NCBI GenBank assembly: GCA_040905045.1
Contig: JBBDSH010000045.1
Location: forward strand, 1-39,554
DNA: 39,554 nt
Reading direction: 5' to 3'
Source: JBBDSH01 sp040905045
Lineage (GTDB): Bacteria; Pseudomonadota; Gammaproteobacteria; Eutrophobiales; Eutrophobiaceae
Position 1 is the first letter of the stretch. Each line of letters starts with the position of its first letter. This document shows positions 8,599-16,736 of the stretch, one piece after another. A model generated the notes under the pieces. The model did not search any database, was not told the origin of the DNA, and worked only from the letters and a program-made list of their open reading frames with translations. The position numbers and the translations under genes were made by a program.

Positions 8599-10409
8599 TA
8601 CCACGATTGTTCATCGCTCCTTTCACGCCGTCTCTGTTGATACTGATAGAGAAACTTCCGCCGCAACAGTTCACCCGGATCATCGGGGATCCGACGCAGC
8701 CATTGTTCCACCGCCTGTTTTTGTTCATCCGGATGCAAATCTTCGGGCGATACGGGCGAGCCATCGGGCTGGTCCCGCGGCTGCTTTTCCTCCCCGTCTT
8801 CCCTGGCCGTCTGTTCCTCTCCTGAAGGTTCCTGCTCAGGCGGTTGCTGCGACTTGTCCTGATCCGACGACTCCTGCCGGCCGGGCTGCGAATCCTCCGG
8901 TTCTTCCGGACGTTCCTGCGCGGGCGGCTCTTCCTCGTCGGGGTCGCCGCGTTCGTCCTGGCTGCTGTCCTGGTCGCCGGGCTTGTCTTGATCCTGATCC
9001 TGCTGTTGTTGATCCTGTTGGCTTTGTTGCTGCGATTGCTGTTGCTGTTTCTTCAGTTCTTCCTCCACTACCTGTTTGTTGAAGGCCGCATCCTCGTGTT
9101 CCGGATCCATTTGCAGCGCTTTTTCATAGGCCTCGACAGCGCCCTGATACCGGCCCATCCTGGCCAGGGCATTGCCCAGGTTATAGAGATTGTCGGCCCC
9201 TTCCAGTTCCTTCAGGGCTTCCACCGCCGCCTGGTAATCGCCGCTGCGATAGCGGGCCACGCCTTTCCAGGCGGGATCGCGGAACAATGCCGCCGCCCTT
9301 TCGTTATCACCCTCCTCCAGCGCCTGCCGGGCCCTTTGATCATCCCGCCACCAGAGACTGTCCCAGTCAAAGGCATGGGCATGCTCCGGGAACGGCAGGA
9401 TCAGGCACACGAGTATGAATACATAACCCCGCCGGAAGGCCAGGGCCGCCAGCGGCAGTACCAGCAGCAACAGCCACGGGCCGCGTTCCCGCCAGACATC
9501 GGTTTCCATTTCCGTTGCCTGTATGCCGCCCGGCCCGGCCGCGTCGATCCAGCTCACCAGACGATCGAGATCACTGTTATCCCGCTGCAGACGCAGATAG
9601 ATGCCGCCTCCCGCTTCCGCGATCCGCCGCATGGGCGCCTCATCCAGGACGGGAATAACAATTTCCCCCCGGGCGTCCTTGAGGAAGCCGCCGTCACCCA
9701 GGGGGACGGGAACACCGTGTTCGGTACCGACGCCCAGGACCGAGACACGGTAACCGTCCTCGTTCAATTCACGCGCCGCCTCCGAACCCCGATCACCCTC
9801 AACCTCATCGGTAATCAACAGGACATCACCACGGCCGGCGCCGGCCTGCTGCAACAGTTGCCCGGCATGACGCAGCGCCAAATCCTCGCGATAGCCCTGC
9901 ACCGGCATGATTTCGGTATCCAGTGCCTGCAACTGGGAAACGATGGTTTTCACATCGTCGGTCAACGGCGTAACCGTAAAGGCATCACCGGCGTAGACCA
10001 GCAGAGCCGTGCGTCCGTCCGGACGCCGGTCCAGAATATCCCGGATCTTGAATCGCGCCCGGCCCAGGCGGCTGGGGCTGATGTCATCGGCCGCCATGGA
10101 ACGGGACAGATCCAGGGCGATGACCAGCGAGGACTCATTACTAAAAACCGGCTGCGGCAGTTTATCCCAGACCGGGCCGGCCAGCGCGATGATGGCCAGG
10201 AAGCCGCACAATGCAGTCAGAAGGACAGGCAGGCGGCTGCGGCCGGAAGATTGTCCCGCCAGGATATAGGGCAGAAGCGCCGGGTCGCAGAAGGATTCCC
10301 AGCCGCGGCTGCCCAGTTTTCTTTTCACCATCAACCAGACGACTACGGCCAGCGGCAATAACGCCAGCAGCCAGGCGGGGCGCAGGAAATGGAACTGTTC
10401 CGGCAGCAT
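8598..10409 (-). CDS. VWA-TPR membrane protein (BatB/BatC fusion)
   Basis: The 603-aa protein combines what are two genes (batB and batC) in some bacteria. It begins with two TM helices (about 12-28 and 60-80), then a von Willebrand A domain with MIDAS motif D100-L-S-R-S104 and the later TDEVEGD. A further TM region precedes TPR repeats (ARYRSGDYQAAVEAL, LYNLGNALARMGRYQGAVEAYEKAL). A long Q/E/D-rich low-complexity tail follows (about 450-570), ending in a basic C-terminus. VWA proteins of this operon are thought to form metal-dependent adhesion complexes at the membrane with BatA and BatD, loaded or activated by MoxR. Start and stop overlap neighbours as TAATG on both sides, indicating translational coupling. 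Confidence 0.87.
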   Translation of the reverse strand: MLPEQFHFLRPAWLLALLPLAVVVWLMVKRKLGSRGWESFCDPALLPYILAGQSSGRSRLPVLLTALCGFLAIIALAGPVWDKLPQPVFSNESSLVIALDLSRSMAADDISPSRLGRARFKIRDILDRRPDGRTALLVYAGDAFTVTPLTDDVKTIVSQLQALDTEIMPVQGYREDLALRHAGQLLQQAGAGRGDVLLITDEVEGDRGSEAARELNEDGYRVSVLGVGTEHGVPVPLGDGGFLKDARGEIVIPVLDEAPMRRIAEAGGGIYLRLQRDNSDLDRLVSWIDAAGPGGIQATEMETDVWRERGPWLLLLVLPLAALAFRRGYVFILVCLILPFPEHAHAFDWDSLWWRDDQRARQALEEGDNERAAALFRDPAWKGVARYRSGDYQAAVEALKELEGADNLYNLGNALARMGRYQGAVEAYEKALQMDPEHEDAAFNKQVVEEELKKQQQQSQQQSQQDQQQQDQDQDKPGDQDSSQDERGDPDEEEPPAQERPEEPEDSQPGRQESSDQDKSQQPPEQEPSGEEQTAREDGEEKQPRDQPDGSPVSPEDLHPDEQKQAVEQWLRRIPDDPGELLRRKFLYQYQQRRRERSDEQSW

Positions 10410-11395
10410 TATATTCTCCCCCTGAGCCGGAGCAGCAGCAGTAATGTGCCTGTCAACAGGGCCCCGGCCAGCGGCCAGTAATAGAGCGCCTTTCGCGGCC
10501 GGAAGGGTCTGGTGTCCTCCTCCACCGGTTCCAGCTTGTCCAGTTGCCGGTGTATCTCCTGCAGTTCGCCGATATCACGGGCACGGAAATAACGACCGCC
10601 GGTGATCTCCGCCACATTCTTCAGGGTTTCCTCATCCAGTTCCGCCGACGGATTGACCTTGCGCAGGCCGAATATGCCGCGCACCAGCATTTCATCCGCA
10701 CCGACGCCGATGGTATAGATCTTCAGTCCTTCGCCGGCGGCCAGTTGCGCCGCTTCCATGGGTTCCATCATGCCCGTGGTATTGGCCCCGTCCGTCAATA
10801 AAATCAGGACGCGGTTGGCGGCGTCCCGTTCCCGCAGCCGCTTGACCGCCAGTCCGATGGCGTCGCCAATGGCGGTGGCCTTGCCGGCCAGACCGATGAC
10901 CGCCTCGTTCAGCAATGTCTTGACGGTTTTCCGATCAAAGGTCAGCGGTGCCTGCAGGTAGGCGCGTTCACCGAACAGGATCAGGCCGATGCGATCACCG
11001 ATGCGCCGTTCGATGAAATCGCCCGCCACCCACTTGACCGCGACAAGGCGATCGACCTTCTCTCCGGACAGAATAAAATCTTCTTCCTGCATACTGCCGG
11101 ACAAATCCACCGCCAGCATCAGATCACGGCCGCTGACCGGGATCTCCATGACTTCACCTACCCATTGCGGTCGCATGGCGGCGATAATCAGCAGGCACCA
11201 CGCCAGCACGGCGAGCCACAGCGGCCAGCGCCGGCGCGGCTTCAATCGCTCGCCGCCTTCCATGGCGGTAAAATCCTCCAGGAAAGGAACGCGCAGTGCC
11301 GCCTCCCGCACCGTCACCGAGGGCGGCATAAAGTAACGCAGCAACCACGGCAGCGGCAGGGCCAGCAATAACCAGGGCCATTCAAATGCAATCAT
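10409..11395 (-). CDS. batA: BatA-like von Willebrand A domain membrane protein
   Basis: The 328-aa protein has N-terminal hydrophobic helices (residues 5-20 and 58-73), a VWA domain with MIDAS motif D97-L-S-G-S101 and TDGANTTG, and a C-terminal TM helix (PLAGALLTGTLLLLLRL). This is the usual BatA layout: aerotolerance-related, anchored in the inner membrane with the VWA domain outside. The start is the ATG at 11395, which overlaps the DUF4381 stop as ATGA; the upstream in-frame codons lie within that gene. Its stop overlaps the next ATG as TAATG. Confidence 0.87.
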   Translation of the reverse strand: MIAFEWPWLLLALPLPWLLRYFMPPSVTVREAALRVPFLEDFTAMEGGERLKPRRRWPLWLAVLAWCLLIIAAMRPQWVGEVMEIPVSGRDLMLAVDLSGSMQEEDFILSGEKVDRLVAVKWVAGDFIERRIGDRIGLILFGERAYLQAPLTFDRKTVKTLLNEAVIGLAGKATAIGDAIGLAVKRLRERDAANRVLILLTDGANTTGMMEPMEAAQLAAGEGLKIYTIGVGADEMLVRGIFGLRKVNPSAELDEETLKNVAEITGGRYFRARDIGELQEIHRQLDKLEPVEEDTRPFRPRKALYYWPLAGALLTGTLLLLLRLRGRI

Positions 11396-11883
11396 CGCCG
11401 TTGCTTCCCGACGGTCTCGATCCATTCACGGCAAAGCACCAGCAGCGGTTCCACCTCTTCATTCTCGACCGACGGCCGGTACGGTCCCTCGTGCAACACC
11501 CGGCCCGCTCCCGACGAAAAAGCCGGACGCTGCAATACCCCGTCCAGAAACGACAGCCAGGCTTCGCCCGTGAGACCGGCGGCCTCGCTGCGCGGAAACA
11601 GGCTGATACTCAGGCGCCGCATGAGAATGGACAAGCGCCGTACGGCATCGCCCGCATCACAGATACCGGCACGAAAATCCGCCTCAATGGCTTCGAGTTC
11701 CTTCAGCGCCAGAGTCGTCGCAGCGAATCGCAGACGGCGCCGGCGCCGGTACCACCACCAGGCCGCCACGGCGATGAGAATAATGCCGGCCAACAACAGC
11801 CACCAGCCCACGGCCGGCGGCCACCAGGCAATCTCGGCGGGCAGATGGATATCACGCAACGGCAATGAAGAGGAATCAGGCAT
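11392..11883 (-). CDS. DUF4381 membrane protein
   Basis: The 163-aa protein has a short N-terminal segment (LRDIHLPAEIAWWPPAVGWW, typical of DUF4381), one TM helix (about 26-44), a run of arginines giving a cytoplasmic-side anchor, and a soluble helical domain with RRLSILMRRLSISLFPR and TGEAWLSFLD. DUF4381 is found almost only between DUF58 and BatA genes in MoxR operons; its function is unknown. It starts 5 nt after the DUF58 stop and overlaps batA by 4 nt. Confidence 0.85.
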   Translation of the reverse strand: MPDSSSLPLRDIHLPAEIAWWPPAVGWWLLLAGIILIAVAAWWWYRRRRRLRFAATTLALKELEAIEADFRAGICDAGDAVRRLSILMRRLSISLFPRSEAAGLTGEAWLSFLDGVLQRPAFSSGAGRVLHEGPYRPSVENEEVEPLLVLCREWIETVGKQRR

Positions 11884-11888
11884 GATAA

Positions 11889-12818
11889 CTACTCGGCCCC
11901 CAAACCGGACTTCAATACCGCCAGGGGATCGTCTTCGGTGGTACAGGCAAGCAGATGGATGTTGCCCTTGCGTGCCAGGCGCGTCAGGCGTTCGAGGTGG
12001 TGATGGAAACGCTGCCGATACTGTTGTACGCGTTCTTTATCGGCCGTATCCAGAAGGATTTCCTGTTCGCCGTCGGTGAGACGGTAGCGGCCCGGCGGCG
12101 GCAACTGTTCCTCGAGAATATCGTAAACATGGATCATGGCCACATCATTGTGTCTGGCGAGATGCAGCAACTGTGTCTCCGCGGACTCGTCCAGGTGACG
12201 GAAATCGCTGATAAGAAAGATAAGGCTGCCCGGCCGCGCCACCCGCCGCAACCGTATCAGTGCACGACCGGCGGCACTATTATCCGGCACTGCGGTATTT
12301 CCATCCTGCCAGGCCGGATGCGCGGCGAGCTGATTGATCAGTTGCAGGGCGCCCGCCCGGCCGCGCCGGGGTTTCAGTTCGTGGTGCACTTCCTCGGAAA
12401 ACAGCACCGCACCGACCCGATCGCCGTGATGCACGGCGCTCCAGGCGATCAGCGCCGCCAGCCGCGAAGCCTGGACCGCCTTGAAACAGCGGCGCGTGGC
12501 GAAGTGCATGGATGCGCGCAGGTCCAGCCACAGAAACACCGGCCGCTCGCGCTCCTCGCGAAAGAGTTTGGTGTGTACCTTGCCGGTCCTTGCGGTGACA
12601 CGCCAGTCGATATTGCGTATATCGTCACCCGGCAGATACAGGCGCGATTCATCGAACTCCATGCCCCGGCCACGGAACGGTGACAGGTAATTACCGCCCT
12701 GGCGCGCCATGACGCGGCGCCCGCGCAACGGTATGGAGGCCGCGTACCGGTTCAGACGAACCAGGGATGCGACATTGATCCGGACCGCCTCGTCGGCCTG
12801 TTCTTCCCGAACCGCCAT
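11889..12818 (-). CDS. DUF58 domain protein
   Basis: The 309-aa protein has the DUF58 core: GRGMEFDESRLYLPGDDIRNIDWRVTART in outline, followed by FREERERPVFLWLDLRASM, where the D-x-R-x-S resembles a degenerate VWA MIDAS. DUF58 proteins act with MoxR ATPases and VWA proteins in an unresolved assembly or activation process. Its start overlaps the moxR stop (TGATG), and DUF4381 follows after 5 nt. No signal peptide is seen, so it is probably cytoplasmic or peripheral. Confidence 0.9.
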   Translation of the reverse strand: MAVREEQADEAVRINVASLVRLNRYAASIPLRGRRVMARQGGNYLSPFRGRGMEFDESRLYLPGDDIRNIDWRVTARTGKVHTKLFREERERPVFLWLDLRASMHFATRRCFKAVQASRLAALIAWSAVHHGDRVGAVLFSEEVHHELKPRRGRAGALQLINQLAAHPAWQDGNTAVPDNSAAGRALIRLRRVARPGSLIFLISDFRHLDESAETQLLHLARHNDVAMIHVYDILEEQLPPPGRYRLTDGEQEILLDTADKERVQQYRQRFHHHLERLTRLARKGNIHLLACTTEDDPLAVLKSGLGAE

Positions 12819-13786
12819 CAGGGCACGGCGACCCTCTGGATCAGTTCCGATATCACCGTATCGGTGGTCACGCCTTCCGCCTCGGCCTCGTAATTCAGAA
12901 TCAGCCGATGGCGCATGACATCGAAGATGATGGCCTGGATATCCTCCGGCGCCACGTAGTCCCGCCCGGCCAGCCAGGCATGGGCGCGGGCGCAGCGATC
13001 CAGTGTGATGGTGGCGCGCGGACTGGCGCCGTACTGCAGCAGCCGGGCCAGATCCTCGCCGTAGGCCTCGGGTTGGCGCGTTGCCATGACCAGCTGAATC
13101 ACGTATTCCTCCAGGCTCTCCGACATGTACAGCTCCAGGATTTCGTCGCGGGCCGCAAAGACGGTTTCCTGGGGCAAGGGTGTGTGCAGCCGGCTGGCGT
13201 CCTTTTCCAGTTCATGCGCTTCGCGCCGCGCCAGCGCCAGAATCTGTTTCTCTTCCGCCGCCTCGGGATAGGTAATACGCACGTGCATGAGAAACCGGTC
13301 CAGCTGCGCCTCGGGCAACGGATAGGTGCCTTCCTGCTCAATGGGGTTCTGTGTCGCCATAACCAGAAACAGCCTGGGCAGGGCGTAGGTCTCCCGGCCG
13401 ACGGTGATCTGGCGCTCGGCCATGGCCTCCAGCAAAGCGGACTGGACCTTGGCCGGGGCACGGTTGATTTCGTCGGCCAGTACCAGATTGTGGAACAGCG
13501 GCCCTTGCTGAAAGTGGAAACTGCCGTCCTGGGGCCGATACACCTCGGTTCCGGTCAGGTCCGCGGGCAGCAGATCCGGGGTAAACTGGATACGATGAAA
13601 ATCACCCTCGATGCCGTCACCGAGTATCTTGATAGCGCGGGTCTTGGCCAGTCCCGGCGCGCCTTCCACCAGCAGATGACCGTCGGTCAGCAATGAAATA
13701 AGCAGGCGGTTGACGAGGACTTCCTGACCGATGATATGGCGCTGGATAAAGCTTTTCAGGTCATCGATAGCGGGTTTGACGGACAT
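12818..13786 (-). CDS. MoxR-family AAA+ ATPase
   Basis: A 322-aa AAA+ ATPase: Walker A GAPGLAKT (42-49), Walker B LVLADEINRAP, sensor MATQNPIEQEGTYPLPEAQ in outline, and the C-terminal lid with GASPRA. MoxR proteins are chaperone-like ATPases that work with VWA-domain partners encoded in the same operon. It has a strong ribosome site (AGGAGG) just upstream of the ATG and is the first gene of the six-gene operon, so the promoter should lie in 13787-13920; I saw no convincing -35/-10 pair there. Confidence 0.92.
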   Translation of the reverse strand: MSVKPAIDDLKSFIQRHIIGQEVLVNRLLISLLTDGHLLVEGAPGLAKTRAIKILGDGIEGDFHRIQFTPDLLPADLTGTEVYRPQDGSFHFQQGPLFHNLVLADEINRAPAKVQSALLEAMAERQITVGRETYALPRLFLVMATQNPIEQEGTYPLPEAQLDRFLMHVRITYPEAAEEKQILALARREAHELEKDASRLHTPLPQETVFAARDEILELYMSESLEEYVIQLVMATRQPEAYGEDLARLLQYGASPRATITLDRCARAHAWLAGRDYVAPEDIQAIIFDVMRHRLILNYEAEAEGVTTDTVISELIQRVAVP

Positions 13787-13924
13787 CGGCCCTCCTGGTT
13801 ATACGGGTTTAACTATGGACTGGATACGAAGTGTAAAATTCCTTGTCCCGCGATACGGCGATTGGACAAACCGGTATTCTAATACAATAACGGGTCTGTT
13901 GCCGTCCCGGCACAGCATACTTGG

Positions 13925-13999
13925 ATCTCGCGGAGTTCGCAGAGCACGCGGAGAACAATCATTTCCCAATCCCCGCGTTCCCTGCGTCTCTGCGAGATC
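13925..13999. repeat. Inverted CTCTGCG repeat upstream of moxR
   Basis: ATCTCGCGGAGTTCGCAGAG on the left is mirrored by CTCTGCGAGAT at the right, with GCACGCGG and CCCGCG further inside. It is the same family as 6572-6642. It lies in the 371-bp space between moxR and the small + strand gene, in which I see no gene. Confidence 0.6.
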
Positions 14000-14012
14000 A
14001 TACAATCCGGAA

Positions 14013-14028
14013 TTCAGCCATGGCTGAA
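14013..14028. promoter_or_regulatory. 16-bp perfect palindrome in the moxR divergent space
   Basis: TTCAGCCATGGCTGAA is a perfect palindrome, flanked by GGAATT on the left and GAATTCC a few bases to the right. It lies between moxR (-) and the gene at 14158 (+). The size and symmetry fit a dimeric repressor operator, but it could also be part of the adjacent repeat. Function inferred only. Confidence 0.35.
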
Positions 14029-14157
14029 CACACGAATTCCGCAGTGGTCATCAATATGGCCCGGTCCCTCTTCCCGGCAACCGGCGGGTATGATACAGCT
14101 ATAGTACTTGTGATTACTTTGCATTAGAGTCAAACGAAACCTGTCAGGCCCGTCAAT

Positions 14158-14532
14158 GTGGAAAAACGACGCTTCATGAATCCGGCAACTATCAACACCA
14201 TACTCAACACGGCACCCATGGTGCTGCAAGGAGCGAACAAGCTCATTCGCCTGATACGGGAACGCGGCGCGGAACCCGCCGACAGTGAACCGTCGGCACC
14301 GGCCACCACGGAAAGTCTGAAACAGGAAATCGAGCAGATCCACGTTCGTCTGAAGGCCAATGACGACTCCGATGTGGAACAGATCCGGCTCATCGAACAG
14401 CTGGCAAAACAGAACGAGGCCATGGCCGACTCCCTGCGCAAGACACTGCGCCGCATCACCCTGCTCGGTATCGTCAGCCTCGCCGCGTTTATTATTGCAA
14501 GCGCATCGTTGATCCTGGTCCTGCTGCAATGA
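14158..14532 (+). CDS. Small membrane protein with coiled coil, unknown function
   Basis: The frame opens with GTG at 14158; an ATG 18 nt later (14176, MNPATINTIL) is an equally good start. The protein (124 aa, or 118 from the ATG) has an amphipathic N-terminal part, a heptad-like charged helix (about 55-95: SLKQEIEQIHVRL, VEQIRLIEQLAKQNEAMADSLRK) that should form a coiled coil, and one C-terminal TM helix (about 100-123). It looks like a tail-anchored or C-terminally anchored protein facing the cytoplasm. I do not recognise a family. Its stop overlaps the next start as ATGA, so the two are translationally coupled. Confidence 0.75.
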   Translation: MEKRRFMNPATINTILNTAPMVLQGANKLIRLIRERGAEPADSEPSAPATTESLKQEIEQIHVRLKANDDSDVEQIRLIEQLAKQNEAMADSLRKTLRRITLLGIVSLAAFIIASASLILVLLQ

Positions 14533-14852
14533 AAAAAGTCTACAGCGCCGATAATCCCGTCATGGCCGGACATATCCAGTCATTGCTGCAACAGGCCGGC
14601 ATCGACTGCGAGGTCCGCAACCTGGCACTGAGCGGTGCCATGGGCGAACTGCCGCCCATTGAATGCTGGCCCGAGGTCTGGATCCGCCGGGACGAAGACC
14701 ATGAACGCGCCCTGTCCCTGGTGGAACAGGAACTACACAAACCACCCACCGATGCGGAAGCATGGCATTGCCGTTGCGGCGAAACCATCGAAGGCCAGTT
14801 CAGCCACTGCTGGAACTGCGGGCGCGAACGACTGAACCCCGGCGAGGAGTGA
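14529..14852 (+). CDS. DUF2007-like protein with C-terminal zinc ribbon
   Basis: The 107-aa protein begins MKKVYSADNPVMAGHIQSLLQQAGIDCEV, the pattern of DUF2007 ('putative signal transducing protein') domains, with ECWPEVWIRRDEDHERALSLV completing it. The C-terminus has CRC at 79-81 and CWNC about 14 residues later, a likely zinc ribbon. The function of the family is unknown. It is coupled by ATGA overlap to the preceding membrane protein. Its last three codons and stop (GAGGAGTGA) are already part of the heptamer array that follows. Confidence 0.75.
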   Translation: MKKVYSADNPVMAGHIQSLLQQAGIDCEVRNLALSGAMGELPPIECWPEVWIRRDEDHERALSLVEQELHKPPTDAEAWHCRCGETIEGQFSHCWNCGRERLNPGEE

Positions 14853-15055
14853 GGGGTGATGAGTAAGGAGTAAGGAGTAAGGAGTAAGGGGTGAGGAGTA
14901 GCTGTAGACCGTCATGCCGGAAGCGCGCTTTCTGCGCTATCCGGCATCCAGACATGGGTAAACAACAGCATGAATACCGGATAAGTGCTTTGCACTTTCC
15001 GGTATGACGAATGCTTTACCCCTTACTCCTTACTCCTTACTCATAACCCCTCACT
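14844..15055. repeat. Composite inverted repeat: heptamer arrays flanking two REP-like hairpins
   Basis: Eight xAGGxGT heptamers (14844-14899) are mirrored by ACTCCTT-type heptamers at 15019-15055. Between them are two hairpins, GTCATGCCGG...CCGGCATCCAG (14911-14951) and ATACCGG...CCGGTATGAC (about 14974-15008), so the whole block is one large imperfect inverted repeat. It lies between the DUF2007 gene and the convergent peroxiredoxin-glutaredoxin gene. Confidence 0.8.
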
Positions 15056-15090
15056 CTAAAAAAAGAAAACCCCGCCGGGGCGGGGTTTTC
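15056..15090 (-). terminator. Rho-independent terminator of the peroxiredoxin-glutaredoxin gene
   Basis: Read on the minus strand, a GC-rich stem of about 11-12 bp (GAAAACCCCGCC against its complement, tight 2-4 nt loop) is followed by a run of Ts (complement of 15056-15064). It sits 37 nt after the hybrid gene's stop. Confidence 0.88.
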
Positions 15091-15126
15091 GGGGTCCATC
15101 CATGGAAGGGGGGAACAACTTGTCCG

Positions 15127-15870
15127 TCAGGCGGCCTTGCTTTCGGCCAGCCACTGCTCCAGGGCCTCGGAGCCGCCGATGTGCTCGCCGTTGACGAACA
15201 CCTGCGGCACCGTATCGCTGCCGGACAGGGCCCGCAGGGCGCCGCGGGAAAGACCCTTGCCAAGCACGATCTCCTGGAACTCCAGCCCGCGGTCATGCAG
15301 CATGCCCTTGGCGCGGGCGCAGTAACTGCAGCCTTCCTTGGTCAGAACCGTGATATCCGCAAGCTTCTCGGCCTTCGGGTTGATGTACTCCAGCATGGTA
15401 TCGGCGTCGGAGACCTCATAGGGGTCGCCTTCCACCTGCGGCTCGATGAACATCTTGTCGATGACACCGTCCTTCACCAGCATGGAATAACGCCAGGAAC
15501 GCTTGCCGAAGCCCAGGTCGTCCTTGTCCACCAGCATGCCCATGCCTTCCGTGAACTGGCCGTTGCCGTCCGGGATGAAGGTGATGTTGTCGGCTTCCTG
15601 GTCCTCTTTCCACTCGTTCATCACGAAGGCATCGTTGACGGAGATACAAACGATCTCGTCAATACCGTTCCTGAAGAACACCGGCGCCAGCTCGTTGTAA
15701 CGCGGCACGTGAGACGAGGAACAGGTGGGCGTGAACGCGCCCGGCAGTGAAAACACCACAACATTCTTGCCGGCGAAAATATCCTTGCTGGAAATCTCCT
15801 TCCAGTCGTTGTTTTCGCGGGCCTTGAACGTAACCTCGGGCACTTTCTGCCCTTCTCGATTCTCCAACAT
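15127..15870 (-). CDS. Peroxiredoxin-5/glutaredoxin hybrid, glutathione-dependent peroxidase
   Basis: The 247-aa protein fuses a Prx5-type peroxiredoxin to a glutaredoxin. The peroxidatic cysteine is C50 in PGAFTPTCSS, with the Prx5 strands FIPDGNGQFTEGMGM and RYSMLVKDG. From about residue 170 the glutaredoxin follows, with active site CSYC in TVLTKEGCSYC, TVPQVFVNG and HIGGSEAL. Such hybrids, known from Haemophilus and Chromatium, reduce hydrogen and alkyl peroxides with glutathione in the cytoplasm. Length matches the roughly 240-aa family. A strong AAGGAGGT ribosome site lies 6 nt before the ATG. It is divergent from the TetR gene across 221 bp of AT-rich DNA, and a clear terminator follows. 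Confidence 0.93.
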   Translation of the reverse strand: MLENREGQKVPEVTFKARENNDWKEISSKDIFAGKNVVVFSLPGAFTPTCSSSHVPRYNELAPVFFRNGIDEIVCISVNDAFVMNEWKEDQEADNITFIPDGNGQFTEGMGMLVDKDDLGFGKRSWRYSMLVKDGVIDKMFIEPQVEGDPYEVSDADTMLEYINPKAEKLADITVLTKEGCSYCARAKGMLHDRGLEFQEIVLGKGLSRGALRALSGSDTVPQVFVNGEHIGGSEALEQWLAESKAA

Positions 15871-16035
15871 GATTTACCTCCTTAAACAGGTTGATTGATG
15901 TGTTGAATCTCTGTATTGGCGGTTATTATGGGGGCTGCAGGAATATTAATAAAATTATATATTTCTTTTGAATCGATATATTTTACCTATAACGCCCGTC
16001 GGAGGGTTCCTGCCCCGCTGGGAGATAAAAGGGGT

Positions 16036-16064
16036 TTGACTTTGGCGGGGATTTGCTCTATTGT
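16036..16064 (+). promoter_or_regulatory. Sigma70-type promoter of the tetR gene
   Basis: TTGACT (16036-16041), a 17-nt spacer and TATTGT (16059-16064) form a good -35/-10 pair 28 nt before the ATG at 16092. The predicted transcription start falls inside the adjacent TTAGTT-N4-AACTTA palindrome, so binding there should block initiation. Confidence 0.6.
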
Positions 16065-16079
16065 TAGTTGACCAACTTA
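16064..16079. promoter_or_regulatory. Putative TetR operator 1 (autoregulation)
   Basis: TTAGTTGACCAACTTA, an inverted repeat of AGTTG/CAACT, overlaps the tetR -10 box and start point. The same half-sites with the same 4-nt spacing recur at 16840-16855. TetR regulators commonly bind such palindromes at their own promoters; binding here is inferred. Confidence 0.55.
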
Positions 16080-16091
16080 GATATCGGTCAT

Positions 16092-16676
16092 ATGCCGAGA
16101 ACCAGCGACAAACGAGAGAAGCTCATTGAAGCGGCCAAGACCCTGATCCACCGACAGGGGTTCCACCGCACCACGCTGGCGGACATCGCCGAGGAATCGG
16201 ACGTGCCCCTGGGCAATGTGTATTACTACTTCAAGACCAAGGAAGACATTTGCAAGGCGGTGCTGGAGGAACGCAAGAAGGAGCTGCAGCAGATCCTCGG
16301 GGAATGCTGCCTCAACAGCAGCCCCCGGGCGAACCTGAAGCGGTTCGTAAAATACATGATCCAGGACAGCGAGGAACTGGCCGAGTGCGGCTGCCCTCAC
16401 GGGACCCTGAGTCAGGAATTGCGCAAGATGTCCTCGCCCCTGACCGATATGGCGGAAGGCACCATGGAAGTCCTCATCGACTGGGCCGCGGATCAATTCC
16501 GGCTCATGGGGCTGAAGAAACCGGAAGAAACCGGCTTCGAGTTCGTTGCCCTGGTTCAGGGGACCATGCTGCTGGGGCACGCAATGCACGATCCGGGACG
16601 GCTCAAACGGCAGCTCAAGTCCCTGAATACGTGGCTGGATCAGTTGGATGCGGAATCCGCTGCGGGAAAACACTGA
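16092..16676 (+). CDS. TetR-family transcriptional repressor, possibly redox-responsive
   Basis: The 194-aa protein has an N-terminal TetR DNA-binding domain (residues 5-52), with the recognition region TTLADIAEESDVPLGNVYYYFKTKE in outline, followed by an all-helical ligand/dimer domain. C72-C73 and the pair C99/C101 in AECGCPHGTLSQEL are notable. A similar cysteine region exists in NemR-like regulators that sense electrophiles or hypochlorite, so cysteine-based sensing is plausible, helped by the two peroxiredoxin genes nearby. I start at ATG 16092 rather than the TTG at 16068 because the latter lies in the operator and at the predicted transcription start. The inducer is unknown. Confidence 0.88.
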   Translation: MPRTSDKREKLIEAAKTLIHRQGFHRTTLADIAEESDVPLGNVYYYFKTKEDICKAVLEERKKELQQILGECCLNSSPRANLKRFVKYMIQDSEELAECGCPHGTLSQELRKMSSPLTDMAEGTMEVLIDWAADQFRLMGLKKPEETGFEFVALVQGTMLLGHAMHDPGRLKRQLKSLNTWLDQLDAESAAGKH

Positions 16677-16736
16677 GACAAGCAGGATTTTCCGGCCGAA
16701 CAATCAATAAACCGATTTATTAATGAAGGAGAAACA

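Noticed and set aside
8844..10361. 505-codon open frame on the plus strand
   Set aside because: Antisense to the VWA-TPR gene; the leucine/isoleucine-rich part is the complement of the Q/E/D-rich tail.
15955..15985. Palindromic operator in the prx-tetR AT-rich spacer
   Set aside because: The repeated ATATATTT is direct rather than inverted, and no TTAGTT-N4-AACTTA site occurs on the peroxiredoxin side.
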